DNA of 9,990 bases from Pseudomonadota bacterium (GCA_021780275.1 JAJXZC010000673.1:1-9990), one strand, 5' to 3'. Counted from the first letter of the stretch, positions 1-5,868 are shown. Translations and numbers: made by a program. The notes: generated from the letters alone by a model not told the origin.

Positions 1-47
1 TCGCGACCAGATATCGGATTGGCGATGACGCCGACCCTAGGCTGCAT
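1..47 (-). CDS. N-terminus of AcoX / ATP-NAD-kinase-like protein (partial, runs off the left edge)
   Basis: Only the first 15 codons lie in the window: MQPRVGVIANPISGR. The V-G-(V/I)-I-x-N-P-x-(S/A)-G pattern is the opening beta-strand and glycine loop of the ATP-NAD kinase / diacylglycerol-kinase-like fold. It is typical of the AcoX-type proteins that sit beside acetoin-catabolism regulators. The ATG at 47 is preceded on the minus strand by a GAGGAA ribosome-binding site with about 5 nt spacing. A sigma-54 promoter lies about 26 nt further upstream by predicted start site. The gene follows the regulator (213-2129) in the same direction but appears to have its own promoter. The biochemical role of AcoX is not settled. 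With so few residues the family call is tentative; the existence of a gene start here is much firmer than its name. Confidence 0.6.
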   Translation of the reverse strand, partial: MQPRVGVIANPISGR

Positions 48-83
48 GGTTTCCTCGTCGTACCATTTTGGTTTCGAGGAAAT

Positions 84-99
84 TGCAAGCATGGCGCCA
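84..99 (-). promoter_or_regulatory. Sigma-54 (-24/-12) promoter for the leftward AcoX-like gene
   Basis: Read on the minus strand this is TGGCGC-CATGC-TTGCA. It fits the RpoN consensus TGGCAC-N5-TTGCW with exact spacing; the only deviation is G for A in the -24 element. The predicted start of transcription is near position 73, giving a leader of about 26 nt to the ATG at 47. The TGGCGC element is the same as in the promoter at 2334-2349. Confidence 0.75.
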
Positions 100-127
100 A
101 CGCGGAATCGCCTAGAAAGACAAAGTA

Positions 128-140
128 AATCAAGGTGTTA
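128..140 (+). promoter_or_regulatory. Integration host factor (IHF) site
   Basis: AATCAAGGTGTTA matches the IHF consensus WATCAANNNNTTR at every position. It lies between the candidate enhancer at 173-188 and the sigma-54 promoter at 84-99. That is where IHF normally bends DNA so that an upstream-bound activator can touch RpoN-RNA polymerase. The position and match are seen directly; binding is inferred. Confidence 0.6.
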
Positions 141-172
141 TTAATTCACGCTGAGCCGGCGGTGGTGTTGGA

Positions 173-188
173 CGCCACAGCTGCGGCG
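173..188. promoter_or_regulatory. Candidate upstream activator site (enhancer) for the leftward promoter
   Basis: CGCCACAGCTGCGGCG is a palindrome with one mismatched pair, lying just past the regulator's stop codon in non-coding DNA. Read toward its promoter, the core CCGCAGCTGTGG matches 10 of 12 bases of the core at 2246-2257 (CCACACCTGTGG). Its centre is 82.5 bp from the first G of the -24 GG; the other site is 83.5 bp away. A shared palindrome at the same distance from two sigma-54 promoters is what is expected of the binding site of the intervening enhancer-binding protein. Confidence 0.6.
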
Positions 189-212
189 CCCATTGCCACA
201 GGCGGAGAGACC

Positions 213-2129
213 TCACAGCGGGGTCTTGTGCGCGGTCAATCCATGCCGTCGGATCTGGCGATGGATCGTCGTGCGATCGACGCCCCGGAGGCGAGCCACG
301 AGGGAAACATTCCAGCGATGTCGGCGGAGATCGGCGAGCAAATGCTCCGCTTCATCAGACATTTTCTGCCCGCGCGCCCTCCCGTTCAGAAGCTGCTCGG
401 GCAAATCTTCGAGTTGGATCAAGTCGCCCTCGGCCATGGCGCAGGCGTAATCGAGGGTGTTAATGAGCTCCCGGAAGTTTCCAGGCCAATCGTATTGTCT
501 CATTCTCGCCGACGCAGCCGGCGAAAGCCTCAAGCAACGATTGCGGTTCCGGCAGCGTTCCGAGAGAATTTTGTCCACGAGCCAATCGAAGTCGAGGCGC
601 TCTCGCAGCGGAGGAAGCGTCAGGACTGCGCCGCTCAGGCGAAAATAAAGATCCTCGCGGAATTTTCCTTCCTTGATCAAACCGACGAGATCGCGGTGGG
701 TCGCCGCGATAACTCGGACATCGACAGGTATCGCGCGCGTGGCGCCGACCGGCGTCAGTTCGCGTTCCGCCAAGACGCGAAGCAGGCGGGTTTGCGAGGT
801 CAACGGCATGTCGCCAATTTCATCGAGAAATAGGGTTCCTCCGTTGGCCTCAAGAACTAGGCCCCTCTTGCCCTTGGTCTTCGCCCCGGTAAATGCGCCG
901 GCTTCGTGCCCAAACAACTCGCTCTCAATGAGCCCTTCGGGCAACGCTGCGCAATTAACCGGGATGAAGGGCTTACCCGCACGCGGGCTGACGCTGTGCA
1001 GCGCCTTGGTCAGATGCTCTTTTCCGGTTCCGGTCTCGCCGTGTATCAACAGACCCATTTGGGTGTTGACCAGTTTGGCGGCGCGGGACAGGACATTGCG
1101 CATGGTTTCGTCGTCGCCGGCGAGCGAGGCGAGCTGAGTCGGCAAGGCGCGTTCGCGCAAGCCGCCGCCGGAGGAATTTTTCTTGGGCGGCGGCGGCGCC
1201 GCTTGCCCGAACATCGACCGCCCGCTCAGGCGTAAGCGCAGGCCGCGTTGTTCATAGGGCCGGGAATGAATATAATTGGGCAAGTCATCGATGGAACATT
1301 CGAACACATCGGCAATGTTCAAAGTTCGCCACGTTTTCTCGGGACCGGCTGCCGACAGCTCGCGTTCCAGCATTATCCGGGCCCGGTTGTTGACGCCCAT
1401 GATTTGACCCGACGCATCCACCGCAATGAAGACGTCAGGATCGACGTCTGCAAATTCCGGGTTGCCCGAAAGCCGCAAAACCCATTCGTTCCTGAAACGG
1501 TTGAGAAGGTTGGCGGTTTCGATTTTATGCGCGAAGGAGGTCACCAGTTGCTTTGCGAGATACTGGCTTTCCTTGGGTTCAGGAGATCGCAAAGCGGAAA
1601 TGTCAAGCACTGCCGCCATGGCGCCCTCAGGATCATATATGGGCGCGGCCGTGCACGTCAGGGAAATATGTGTGCCGTCGAAATGATCCGATTGATGGAC
1701 CGTCAGCGCCTCGCCCGTCGCGAGGCAGGTGCCTACGGCGCAGGTTCCGGCATGCGTTTCGTTCCAATCCGCTCCGAGATACAACCCTGCGCGGCGGCAA
1801 TTGTTGTCGAATGTGGGGTCACCCATGTAGTCGACCGTGACGCCATTCGCGTCGGTAAGCAGCAGCACATAGCCTAGCCCGGAAACTTGCCGGTAGAGCG
1901 TTTCCACGCCGAAGCGCGCTGTATGTAGAAATTCGTCCATCGCATCGCGATGTTCTCGCACTTGCGCCTGGGGAAGAATGCGAGCCTCGCGCAACACCGC
2001 TGGATCGAGCTTGTGCTCGGTCACACAGCGCAACCAGGAATCATGAATGATGGCGTCGCGGCGGGAACTGCATTCAGCCGCTGCGCGAACGAGTTCATCG
2101 ATATGGGCGGTATGCGAGCCGCGCATCAT
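213..2129 (-). CDS. AcoR-type sigma-54-dependent enhancer-binding regulator
   Basis: A 638-residue activator of RpoN-RNA polymerase. Its GAF-type sensor domain at about 78-180 contains the G-T-C-A-V-G-T-C segment typical of AcoR-like sensors. A PAS-like linker follows (about 230-300), then a Pro/Gly-rich hinge (about 310-323). The AAA+ domain (about 337-568) has Walker A GETGTGKE (364-371), the sigma-54-contacting loop GAFTGA (411-416) and Walker B GTLFLDEIGD. A Fis-type helix-turn-helix ends the protein (about 602-632). Every motif needed for activation is intact. I chose the ATG at 2129 because AAGGAGG lies 5-6 nt upstream; a second ATG follows immediately. An in-frame TTG at 2288 would run coding sequence through the enhancer region. 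It lacks a receiver domain, so a small ligand bound by GAF is the likely signal. By family and AcoX context this may be acetoin or a related alcohol or diol, which is inference. It likely controls both flanking promoters. Confidence 0.93.
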   Translation of the reverse strand: MMRGSHTAHIDELVRAAAECSSRRDAIIHDSWLRCVTEHKLDPAVLREARILPQAQVREHRDAMDEFLHTARFGVETLYRQVSGLGYVLLLTDANGVTVDYMGDPTFDNNCRRAGLYLGADWNETHAGTCAVGTCLATGEALTVHQSDHFDGTHISLTCTAAPIYDPEGAMAAVLDISALRSPEPKESQYLAKQLVTSFAHKIETANLLNRFRNEWVLRLSGNPEFADVDPDVFIAVDASGQIMGVNNRARIMLERELSAAGPEKTWRTLNIADVFECSIDDLPNYIHSRPYEQRGLRLRLSGRSMFGQAAPPPPKKNSSGGGLRERALPTQLASLAGDDETMRNVLSRAAKLVNTQMGLLIHGETGTGKEHLTKALHSVSPRAGKPFIPVNCAALPEGLIESELFGHEAGAFTGAKTKGKRGLVLEANGGTLFLDEIGDMPLTSQTRLLRVLAERELTPVGATRAIPVDVRVIAATHRDLVGLIKEGKFREDLYFRLSGAVLTLPPLRERLDFDWLVDKILSERCRNRNRCLRLSPAASARMRQYDWPGNFRELINTLDYACAMAEGDLIQLEDLPEQLLNGRARGQKMSDEAEHLLADLRRHRWNVSLVARLRGVDRTTIHRQIRRHGLTAHKTPL

Positions 2130-2144
2130 GGTGTTCCTCCTTGA

Positions 2145-2168
2145 ACCCGCAGCATTTTTTTTGGCGGG
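2145..2168. repeat. Short inverted repeat in the regulator leader
   Basis: ACCCGC and GCGGGT form 6-bp arms around a 12-nt T-rich loop, starting 16 nt upstream of the regulator's start codon. It could fold in the regulator mRNA next to the ribosome-binding site, or be chance in GC-rich DNA. No stronger function is visible. Confidence 0.35.
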
Positions 2169-2245
2169 TGACTCTTTTTCGTCTTTATTTAACCGGAAAC
2201 GATTGCACGGAACGGGGCGCCCATCAACCTGAGGCGTTTTGAGCG

Positions 2246-2257
2246 CCACACCTGTGG
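2246..2257. promoter_or_regulatory. Candidate upstream activator site (enhancer) for the dehydrogenase promoter
   Basis: CCACACCTGTGG has perfect 5-bp inverted arms around a CC centre. It sits 83.5 bp before the -24 GG, at about -108 relative to the predicted start. It matches the site at 173-188 in sequence and distance, including the flanking GCG before and C after. A second weaker dyad, GGTG-TGCT-CACC at 2275-2286, could be a second half of the enhancer; such activators often bind two sites. The site also lies in the upstream region of the divergent regulator, so autoregulation is possible. Confidence 0.6.
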
Positions 2258-2333
2258 CTCGCCGCCATAGGGCGGGTGTGCTCACCAAGCCGTAATGCTC
2301 TGAAAAAACGCTGAAATTATAATTTTCTTATTC

Positions 2334-2349
2334 TGGCGCCAGCTTTGCT
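2334..2349 (+). promoter_or_regulatory. Sigma-54 (-24/-12) promoter for the PQQ-dehydrogenase operon
   Basis: TGGCGC-CAGCT-TTGCT fits the RpoN consensus TGGCAC-N5-TTGCW with exact spacing and one mismatch in the -24 element. Predicted transcription start is near 2360, leaving a leader of about 68 nt. Just upstream (2299-2333) is an AT-rich stretch including the 12-bp palindrome AAATTATAATTT at 2314-2325, probably a flexible or bent spacer to the enhancer. No clear IHF consensus is visible on this side. Confidence 0.8.
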
Positions 2350-2427
2350 CTCTCTGTCGGCGAGCTCGACACAAGTCGGCCGCGACACCCGCCAAAATCC
2401 ATAACAATGGCAGAGAGGAAGCGCTTA

Positions 2428-4110
2428 ATGACCATTCAATCCAGCACGCGCCTGCGCACGTTGCTCCTCGCCTTGATCACCACGGTCGCGCCTGTTGCTG
2501 CCACCAATGCGGAGACAGTCAAAGACATGGGCATGGCCTCACCCAATGATTGGCCGCAATATCATCGCACCGGCGCAGCCTGGCGCTACAGCCCGCTCGA
2601 TCAGGTCAACCAGGACAATGTGCAAAAACTCAAAGTCCAATGGATCGCGCAACCGGGCGACATCTCCAAGGGTTTGCAGGCGACGCCGATCGAGGTCGAC
2701 GGTGTTCTGTACTATATCGGCCCGTACAATCACGTTTACGCCCTCGACGGCGCGACTGGAAATATCATCTGGCAATACCAGCCGAAGCTCGATCCGATCT
2801 CTGACCAATCTTTCTATTCCGCGACAAGCCGCGGGGTGACGGTCGGGCGCGGCAAGGTCTTCATCGGCACGCTCGACGGCCGCTTCATTGCGCTCGATCA
2901 GAAGACTGGCAAGGAATTGTGGTCGCGGCAGCTCGTCGATTTGAAGACGACCTACGGATCACTGTTTTCCTCTCCTCCGCAACTTGCCGGCGATGTTCTG
3001 TTCGGAGGGACGACCGGCGGCGATCAGCCCACGCGCGGCAAGATTTACGCGGTCAACGCCGACACTGGCGTACCGGCCTGGACCTTCGACACGATCAGCA
3101 ACGACCCGAAGAGCTGGCCTGGAAAGTCGGGCGATGTCGGCGGCGGCGCCGCATGGCTTCCGGGCACCTATGATGAAACGACCGACACGATCTATATCGG
3201 CATCGGTAATGCCGCGCCCGATTTTTATAACGTGGGACGCGAGGGCGACAACAAATACACCAGCAGCCTCCTCGCGCTCGATCCCAAGACCGGCAAGCTG
3301 AAATGGGCCCGCCAGGAAATCCCGAATGACGTGTGGGATTACGGCGCGCCCTATGAGGCGGTGCTGCTTCCGACGGGCGACCAGAAAACGCTGATCCACC
3401 TTAACAAGGCCGGCTTCGCCTTCGTGATGAACAAGGACAACGGCAAGCTCGATAATGTCTGGAAGCTTGTCGACGCACAGAACACGATCAAGTCGATCGA
3501 TCCAAAAACAGGCGAGCTGTTCGGCCGCAACGAGCCGGTGGTCGGCGAGACGAAACTGCTTTGCCCGTGGCTGCTTGGCGGGCGCAGCTGGAACCACGGG
3601 GCCTATAGCCCCCAGACGGGCTACTGGTACACGAACACCATGGAGGCCTGCAATACGGTGACCTCCAAGAAGGACGATCCAAGCTCTCTGAAAGCCATGA
3701 GCGCGCTGTCGCTCGGCGCCGCTGATCTGGTGACGAAGGCGCCGCCCGGCGGCAAGCCGCTCGGCCGGCTTGTCGCGGTCGATCCGATGACCGGCGCCAA
3801 GAAATGGAGCGTCGATTACGACATTCCGCCGCTCGGCACTGTCCTGGCGACCGCTGGGGGCTTGGTCGTCAACGGCGACGTCGAAGGCGTCATCCATTTC
3901 TATTCTGCGAAAACCGGGAAAGAGCTTTGGCGCTTCAACGCGGGCTCCGGCATCCGTGGCGGTCTGATCAGCTATGCGATCAATGGCAAGCAATATATCG
4001 CAGTTCCGACTGGTCTCGGTTCGGCTGCGGTCGGTTTCATGGCGAGCGCCTTTCCGAAGGTGACAACCCTGCCCGCCGGCGCCGCGCTTGTCGTCTTCGC
4101 CCTTCCCTGA
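2428..4110 (+). CDS. PQQ-dependent alcohol dehydrogenase, periplasmic, variant active site
   Basis: A 560-residue quinoprotein of the methanol/ethanol dehydrogenase family: an eight-bladed propeller with repeated W-docking motifs (e.g. VYALDGATG, IALDQKTGKELW, FYSAKTGKELW). It would oxidise an alcohol in the periplasm and pass electrons to a cytochrome c. The signal peptide is residues 1-28, cleaved after ATNA. I place the start at 2428 because GAGAGGAA lies 7 nt upstream; the ATG at 2407 has no such site. By eye alignment, catalytic Asp is D304 (WDYG) and the metal-ligand Asn is N261. The residue two after the catalytic Asp is Gly, not the Asp of lanthanide-type enzymes, suggesting calcium. 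Odd points: the vicinal Cys-Cys pair near PQQ is replaced by Phe-Tyr (129-130), the metal-ligand Glu by Asp (199), and the active-site Arg by Lys (327). The second disulfide pair appears kept (C379, C408). The substrate cannot be read from the sequence. Confidence 0.93.
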   Translation: MTIQSSTRLRTLLLALITTVAPVAATNAETVKDMGMASPNDWPQYHRTGAAWRYSPLDQVNQDNVQKLKVQWIAQPGDISKGLQATPIEVDGVLYYIGPYNHVYALDGATGNIIWQYQPKLDPISDQSFYSATSRGVTVGRGKVFIGTLDGRFIALDQKTGKELWSRQLVDLKTTYGSLFSSPPQLAGDVLFGGTTGGDQPTRGKIYAVNADTGVPAWTFDTISNDPKSWPGKSGDVGGGAAWLPGTYDETTDTIYIGIGNAAPDFYNVGREGDNKYTSSLLALDPKTGKLKWARQEIPNDVWDYGAPYEAVLLPTGDQKTLIHLNKAGFAFVMNKDNGKLDNVWKLVDAQNTIKSIDPKTGELFGRNEPVVGETKLLCPWLLGGRSWNHGAYSPQTGYWYTNTMEACNTVTSKKDDPSSLKAMSALSLGAADLVTKAPPGGKPLGRLVAVDPMTGAKKWSVDYDIPPLGTVLATAGGLVVNGDVEGVIHFYSAKTGKELWRFNAGSGIRGGLISYAINGKQYIAVPTGLGSAAVGFMASAFPKVTTLPAGAALVVFALP

Positions 4111-4132
4111 GCCATCCAGCGAAAACCCGAAA

Positions 4133-4152
4133 GGGGCGGCAGACGCCGCCCC
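4133..4152 (+). other. GC-only hairpin between dehydrogenase and cytochrome genes
   Basis: GGGGCGGC and GCCGCCCC form a perfect 8-bp all-GC stem around the tetraloop AGAC in the 63-nt gap between the two genes. No U tract follows, so this is not a typical intrinsic terminator. In operons of this sort such a hairpin commonly protects the upstream message from 3' decay and lets the dehydrogenase be made in excess over the cytochrome. That role is inferred. Confidence 0.6.
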
Positions 4153-4173
4153 CGCACAATCTAAGAGCGCAAA

Positions 4174-4542
4174 ATGGTTCGTACGAAAATCCTGCCCGTC
4201 CTTGTCTGCATGTCGGCGCTGTCGAGCGCGGCGCGCGCCGAAAACACGGCGCCGTTCGATCTGAATGACCCTAAGCGGATCGAGACGGGCAAGCTGCGCT
4301 TCCAAACATCCTGTGCAGGCTATTGCCACGGCTTCGACGGCGTCGGCGGCATGGCGCCAGCCTTCAGGGCGCGCGGCGACGATCTCGATCCCGGCTACGC
4401 CTTCGAAACCATCACCAATGGACGCAAGGGCCGTCGGGCAATCATGCCCCGTTGGGGCGGCGCCTACACGCCCGAACAGATTTGGGAACTTGTCGCTTAT
4501 CTGGAATTCCTCGCCCACGAAAAGCCAAGCCAAACCAACTGA
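4174..4542 (+). CDS. Periplasmic mono-haem cytochrome c with CxxxCH haem motif
   Basis: A 122-residue c-type cytochrome, the probable electron acceptor of the PQQ-dehydrogenase encoded 63 nt upstream in the same operon. Residues 1-22 form a signal peptide ending ARA. The haem site reads C47-A-G-Y-C51-H52, with three residues between the cysteines instead of the usual two. The codons (tgt gca ggc tat tgc cac) leave no ambiguity, and the flanking frame is intact. The rest is an ordinary class-I fold: G-F-D-G-V-G-G after the haem motif, probable axial Met at M91 (IMPRWGG), and a C-terminal helix (TPEQIWELVAYLEFL). The ribosome-binding site is weak (AAGAG, about 6 nt upstream). It may be translated at a lower level than the dehydrogenase or coupled to the upstream message. 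Confidence 0.9.
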   Translation: MVRTKILPVLVCMSALSSAARAENTAPFDLNDPKRIETGKLRFQTSCAGYCHGFDGVGGMAPAFRARGDDLDPGYAFETITNGRKGRRAIMPRWGGAYTPEQIWELVAYLEFLAHEKPSQTN

Positions 4543-4628
4543 TCCAGTCGTCACCCATTCGTGCGACCTCGATAAACACAACCTGTAAATGCGTAACAGC
4601 CGCACCATGATAGACAGTAAAACAAAGA

Positions 4629-4678
4629 ATTAGCGTTCCTTTTATTCTTCCCCTCCCAAGGCGTGATAGGACGCTAAT
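4629..4678. repeat. Imperfect inverted repeat upstream of the terminator
   Basis: ATTAGCGTTCCT (4629-4640) pairs with AGGACGCTAAT (4668-4678), leaving a single bulged T and a 27-nt loop. It abuts the hairpin at 4679-4705, so in RNA the two stems would stack end to end. Confidence 0.55.
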
Positions 4679-4721
4679 AGCCCCACTGCTTATAGCAGTG
4701 GGGCTTATATTGCTGTTTTTT
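4679..4721 (+). terminator. Probable intrinsic terminator of the dehydrogenase-cytochrome operon
   Basis: A perfect 11-bp stem (AGCCCCACTGC with GCAGTGGGGCT) closes on a TTATA loop at 4679-4705. A T6 run follows at 4716-4721, but 10 nt separate stem and T tract, longer than ideal. The symmetric stem could also act on the opposite strand. It may terminate the upstream operon or, being far from the cytochrome stop, be part of a conditional attenuator for the porin gene. Confidence 0.6.
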
Positions 4722-4730
4722 GAATATTCT

Positions 4731-4746
4731 GTTGTATTTCTACAAC
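4731..4746. repeat. Inverted repeat GTTGTA-TTTC-TACAAC
   Basis: Perfect 6-bp arms with a 4-nt loop, directly adjoining the larger palindrome at 4747-4777. Its TCTACAA is repeated as a direct copy in that next palindrome. Confidence 0.5.
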
Positions 4747-4777
4747 ATCTACAAATATTAGAGTAATATTTGTAGAT
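4747..4777. repeat. Perfect 14-bp inverted repeat with 3-nt loop
   Basis: ATCTACAAATATTA, then GAG, then TAATATTTGTAGAT. Every base of the two 14-nt arms pairs. It is AT-rich with no T tract after it, so a terminator role is unlikely. It could be an operator for a dimeric regulator or a leader hairpin, about 150 nt before the porin start codon. Confidence 0.65.
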
Positions 4778-4804
4778 TCTCTTTGCGCACTGCTGCTTGC
4801 TTGT

Positions 4805-4818
4805 AACATATTTATGTT
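4805..4818. repeat. Inverted repeat AACATA-TT-TATGTT
   Basis: A perfect 14-bp dyad with 6-bp arms and a 2-bp centre. The size and symmetry suit a protein-binding operator better than an RNA hairpin. It lies in the region where a promoter for the porin gene would be expected. Confidence 0.45.
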
Positions 4819-4820
4819 CG

Positions 4821-4860
4821 ATTCTTCGTGTTGCTGTATTTACAAATCAACACGAAGAAT
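4821..4860 (+). repeat. Perfect 13-bp inverted repeat in the porin leader
   Basis: ATTCTTCGTGTTG (4821-4833) pairs perfectly with CAACACGAAGAAT (4848-4860) around a 14-nt loop that itself contains TGTA-TT-TACA. It lies about 50 nt before the ribosome-binding site of the porin-like gene. A stable leader hairpin or operator that tunes porin expression is plausible. Confidence 0.65.
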
Positions 4861-4928
4861 ACGAGATGGAATTCCACTATTGGCTCAGGTTGAACCAATG
4901 CACCAAAGCCCTGAGGAGGGGCGCTCAA

Positions 4929-5795
4929 ATGAAACTCAAGACAACACTTTTTGGCGCTGTCGCCGCCCTCGCGCTGACTTCGAGCGCCGCCCTGGCCGGC
5001 TCGGTCTCGCAGCCCGGCGAAACCTCCGGCGTTGATCTCGCCACCCCGCTGCCGGAAGGCGTATATTTCGTCAACACCGGTTCCTATGGCGGCCGCCCCC
5101 TGTCCGCCAGTTTCGGCGGCGGCACAACTTATGAGGGCGTTAACATTCCCGTCATCGCCTGGTCGACCCCATGGACCATCTTCGGCGGCCGGATCCAGGC
5201 GCTTGTCGCAGCTCCTGAACTTGATCTTGGCAATCATTCCCAAGGTTTTTTCGACGCCGGCATGTATAATCCGTTCCTCGCTGCCTGGATCGGCTGGAAC
5301 CTCGGCAACGGCTTCAGCTTCAGCTATCTCGCCGGCGTCTATATCGGAATCGCTGGCGGCGACTTCGGTAACGCGTTCAATCAGAATACTTTCCGTCAGG
5401 ACTTGTCCTTCGCTTACCACAACAATGGTTGGAACCTGGTCAGCAATCTGCGCTTCGGCATCGTCGGCGACAACCAGACGACCCACCTCGCGAATCCTGA
5501 TTACTTCAACTACGAAGTGTCTTTGACCAAGTCGATCGGCAAGTGGGAAGTCGGCATGGTCACCTTTGGCTCCACCGACGTCGGCAACGGCCCAACCCCG
5601 GCTTATCTTAAGCAGTCCCAATTCGCGATGGGCGGCTTGGTCGGCTACAATTTTGGCCCGGTCATCACGCAACTCTATCTCACCACGGACGTCTACGAGA
5701 AGAATTACGGTGGTCACGAGACGCGTCTGTGGACCCGCGTGATCATTCCGCTATGGAGCCCGGACGCTCCAAAGGCGGTCGCCGCCAAGTACTGA
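4929..5795 (+). CDS. Outer-membrane channel/porin-like protein, MetA-pathway (phenol-degradation MetA) type
   Basis: A 288-residue secreted protein. Residues 1-23 are a signal peptide (MKLKTTLFGAVAALALTSSA then ALA), so the start is the ATG at 4929, preceded by a strong GAGGAGGGG. Longer in-frame starts (4797, 4865) would put hydrophilic sequence before the signal and lack such a site. The mature part consists of alternating, aromatic-rich amphipathic strands with Gly/Asn turns (GNGFSFSYLAGVYIG, NNGWNLVSNLRFGIVGD, KWEVGMVTFGS, YNFGPVITQLYLTTDVYEKN), as in beta-barrels. The pattern and length fit the family first named for MetA of phenol degradation, often found beside catabolic genes for small organic substrates. 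It is separated from the dehydrogenase operon by a probable terminator and followed by its own, so it is likely a single-gene unit. A role in substrate entry is inferred from location. Confidence 0.75.
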   Translation: MKLKTTLFGAVAALALTSSAALAGSVSQPGETSGVDLATPLPEGVYFVNTGSYGGRPLSASFGGGTTYEGVNIPVIAWSTPWTIFGGRIQALVAAPELDLGNHSQGFFDAGMYNPFLAAWIGWNLGNGFSFSYLAGVYIGIAGGDFGNAFNQNTFRQDLSFAYHNNGWNLVSNLRFGIVGDNQTTHLANPDYFNYEVSLTKSIGKWEVGMVTFGSTDVGNGPTPAYLKQSQFAMGGLVGYNFGPVITQLYLTTDVYEKNYGGHETRLWTRVIIPLWSPDAPKAVAAKY

Positions 5796-5836
5796 GTTGA
5801 CATGCTCTGCTGACTTTAAGGCTGATTAAAGCAATC

Positions 5837-5868
5837 GCCGACGATGGTCTGCCATTGTCGGCTTTTTT
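5837..5868 (+). terminator. Intrinsic terminator after the porin-like gene
   Basis: GCCGACGATGG pairs with CCATTGTCGGC around the loop TCTG (11 pairs, one a G-T wobble) and is followed at once by T6 (5863-5868). It stands 42 nt after the porin stop codon and fits the intrinsic terminator model well. Confidence 0.92.

Larger units (their letters stand above)
4543..4928. other. 386-bp non-coding gap with six inverted repeats
   Basis: No convincing gene lies between the cytochrome and the porin-like gene. The stretch from about 4600 to 4870 is clearly AT-richer than its neighbours. It holds inverted repeats at 4629-4678, 4679-4705, 4731-4746, 4747-4777, 4805-4818 and 4821-4860. The second is a likely terminator for the dehydrogenase operon. 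The others lie between it and the next gene and may be operators, RNA structures of the leader, or both. I see no convincing sigma-54 site here and no confident -35/-10 pair. Confidence 0.6.

Noticed and set aside
135..833. A 232-codon plus-strand open frame at the left
   Set aside because: It is mostly antisense to the C-terminal AAA+ and HTH region of the regulator and has no recognisable content.
2130..2288. A longer regulator starting at a TTG at 2288
   Set aside because: The extra 53 residues are unlike a sensor N-terminus and would overlap the enhancer palindrome. AAGGAGG directly before the ATG at 2129 is decisive.
2959..4608. A 549-codon open frame on the minus strand
   Set aside because: It lies antisense to the well-supported dehydrogenase and cytochrome genes. 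Its translation has no recognisable domain, and long antisense frames are expected in GC-rich DNA.
4783..4800. A sigma-54-like site before the porin gene (TTGCGCAC then TTGC)
   Set aside because: The -24 element lacks the invariant GG at the right distance from TTGC; the spacing is off by at least one base.
4629..4860. CRISPR array or tandem repeat
   Set aside because: The inverted repeats differ from one another in sequence and length, with no common repeat unit or regular spacers.
4812..5717. A 301-codon minus-strand open frame
   Set aside because: It lies antisense to the porin-like gene, which has a signal peptide, ribosome-binding site and terminator of its own.
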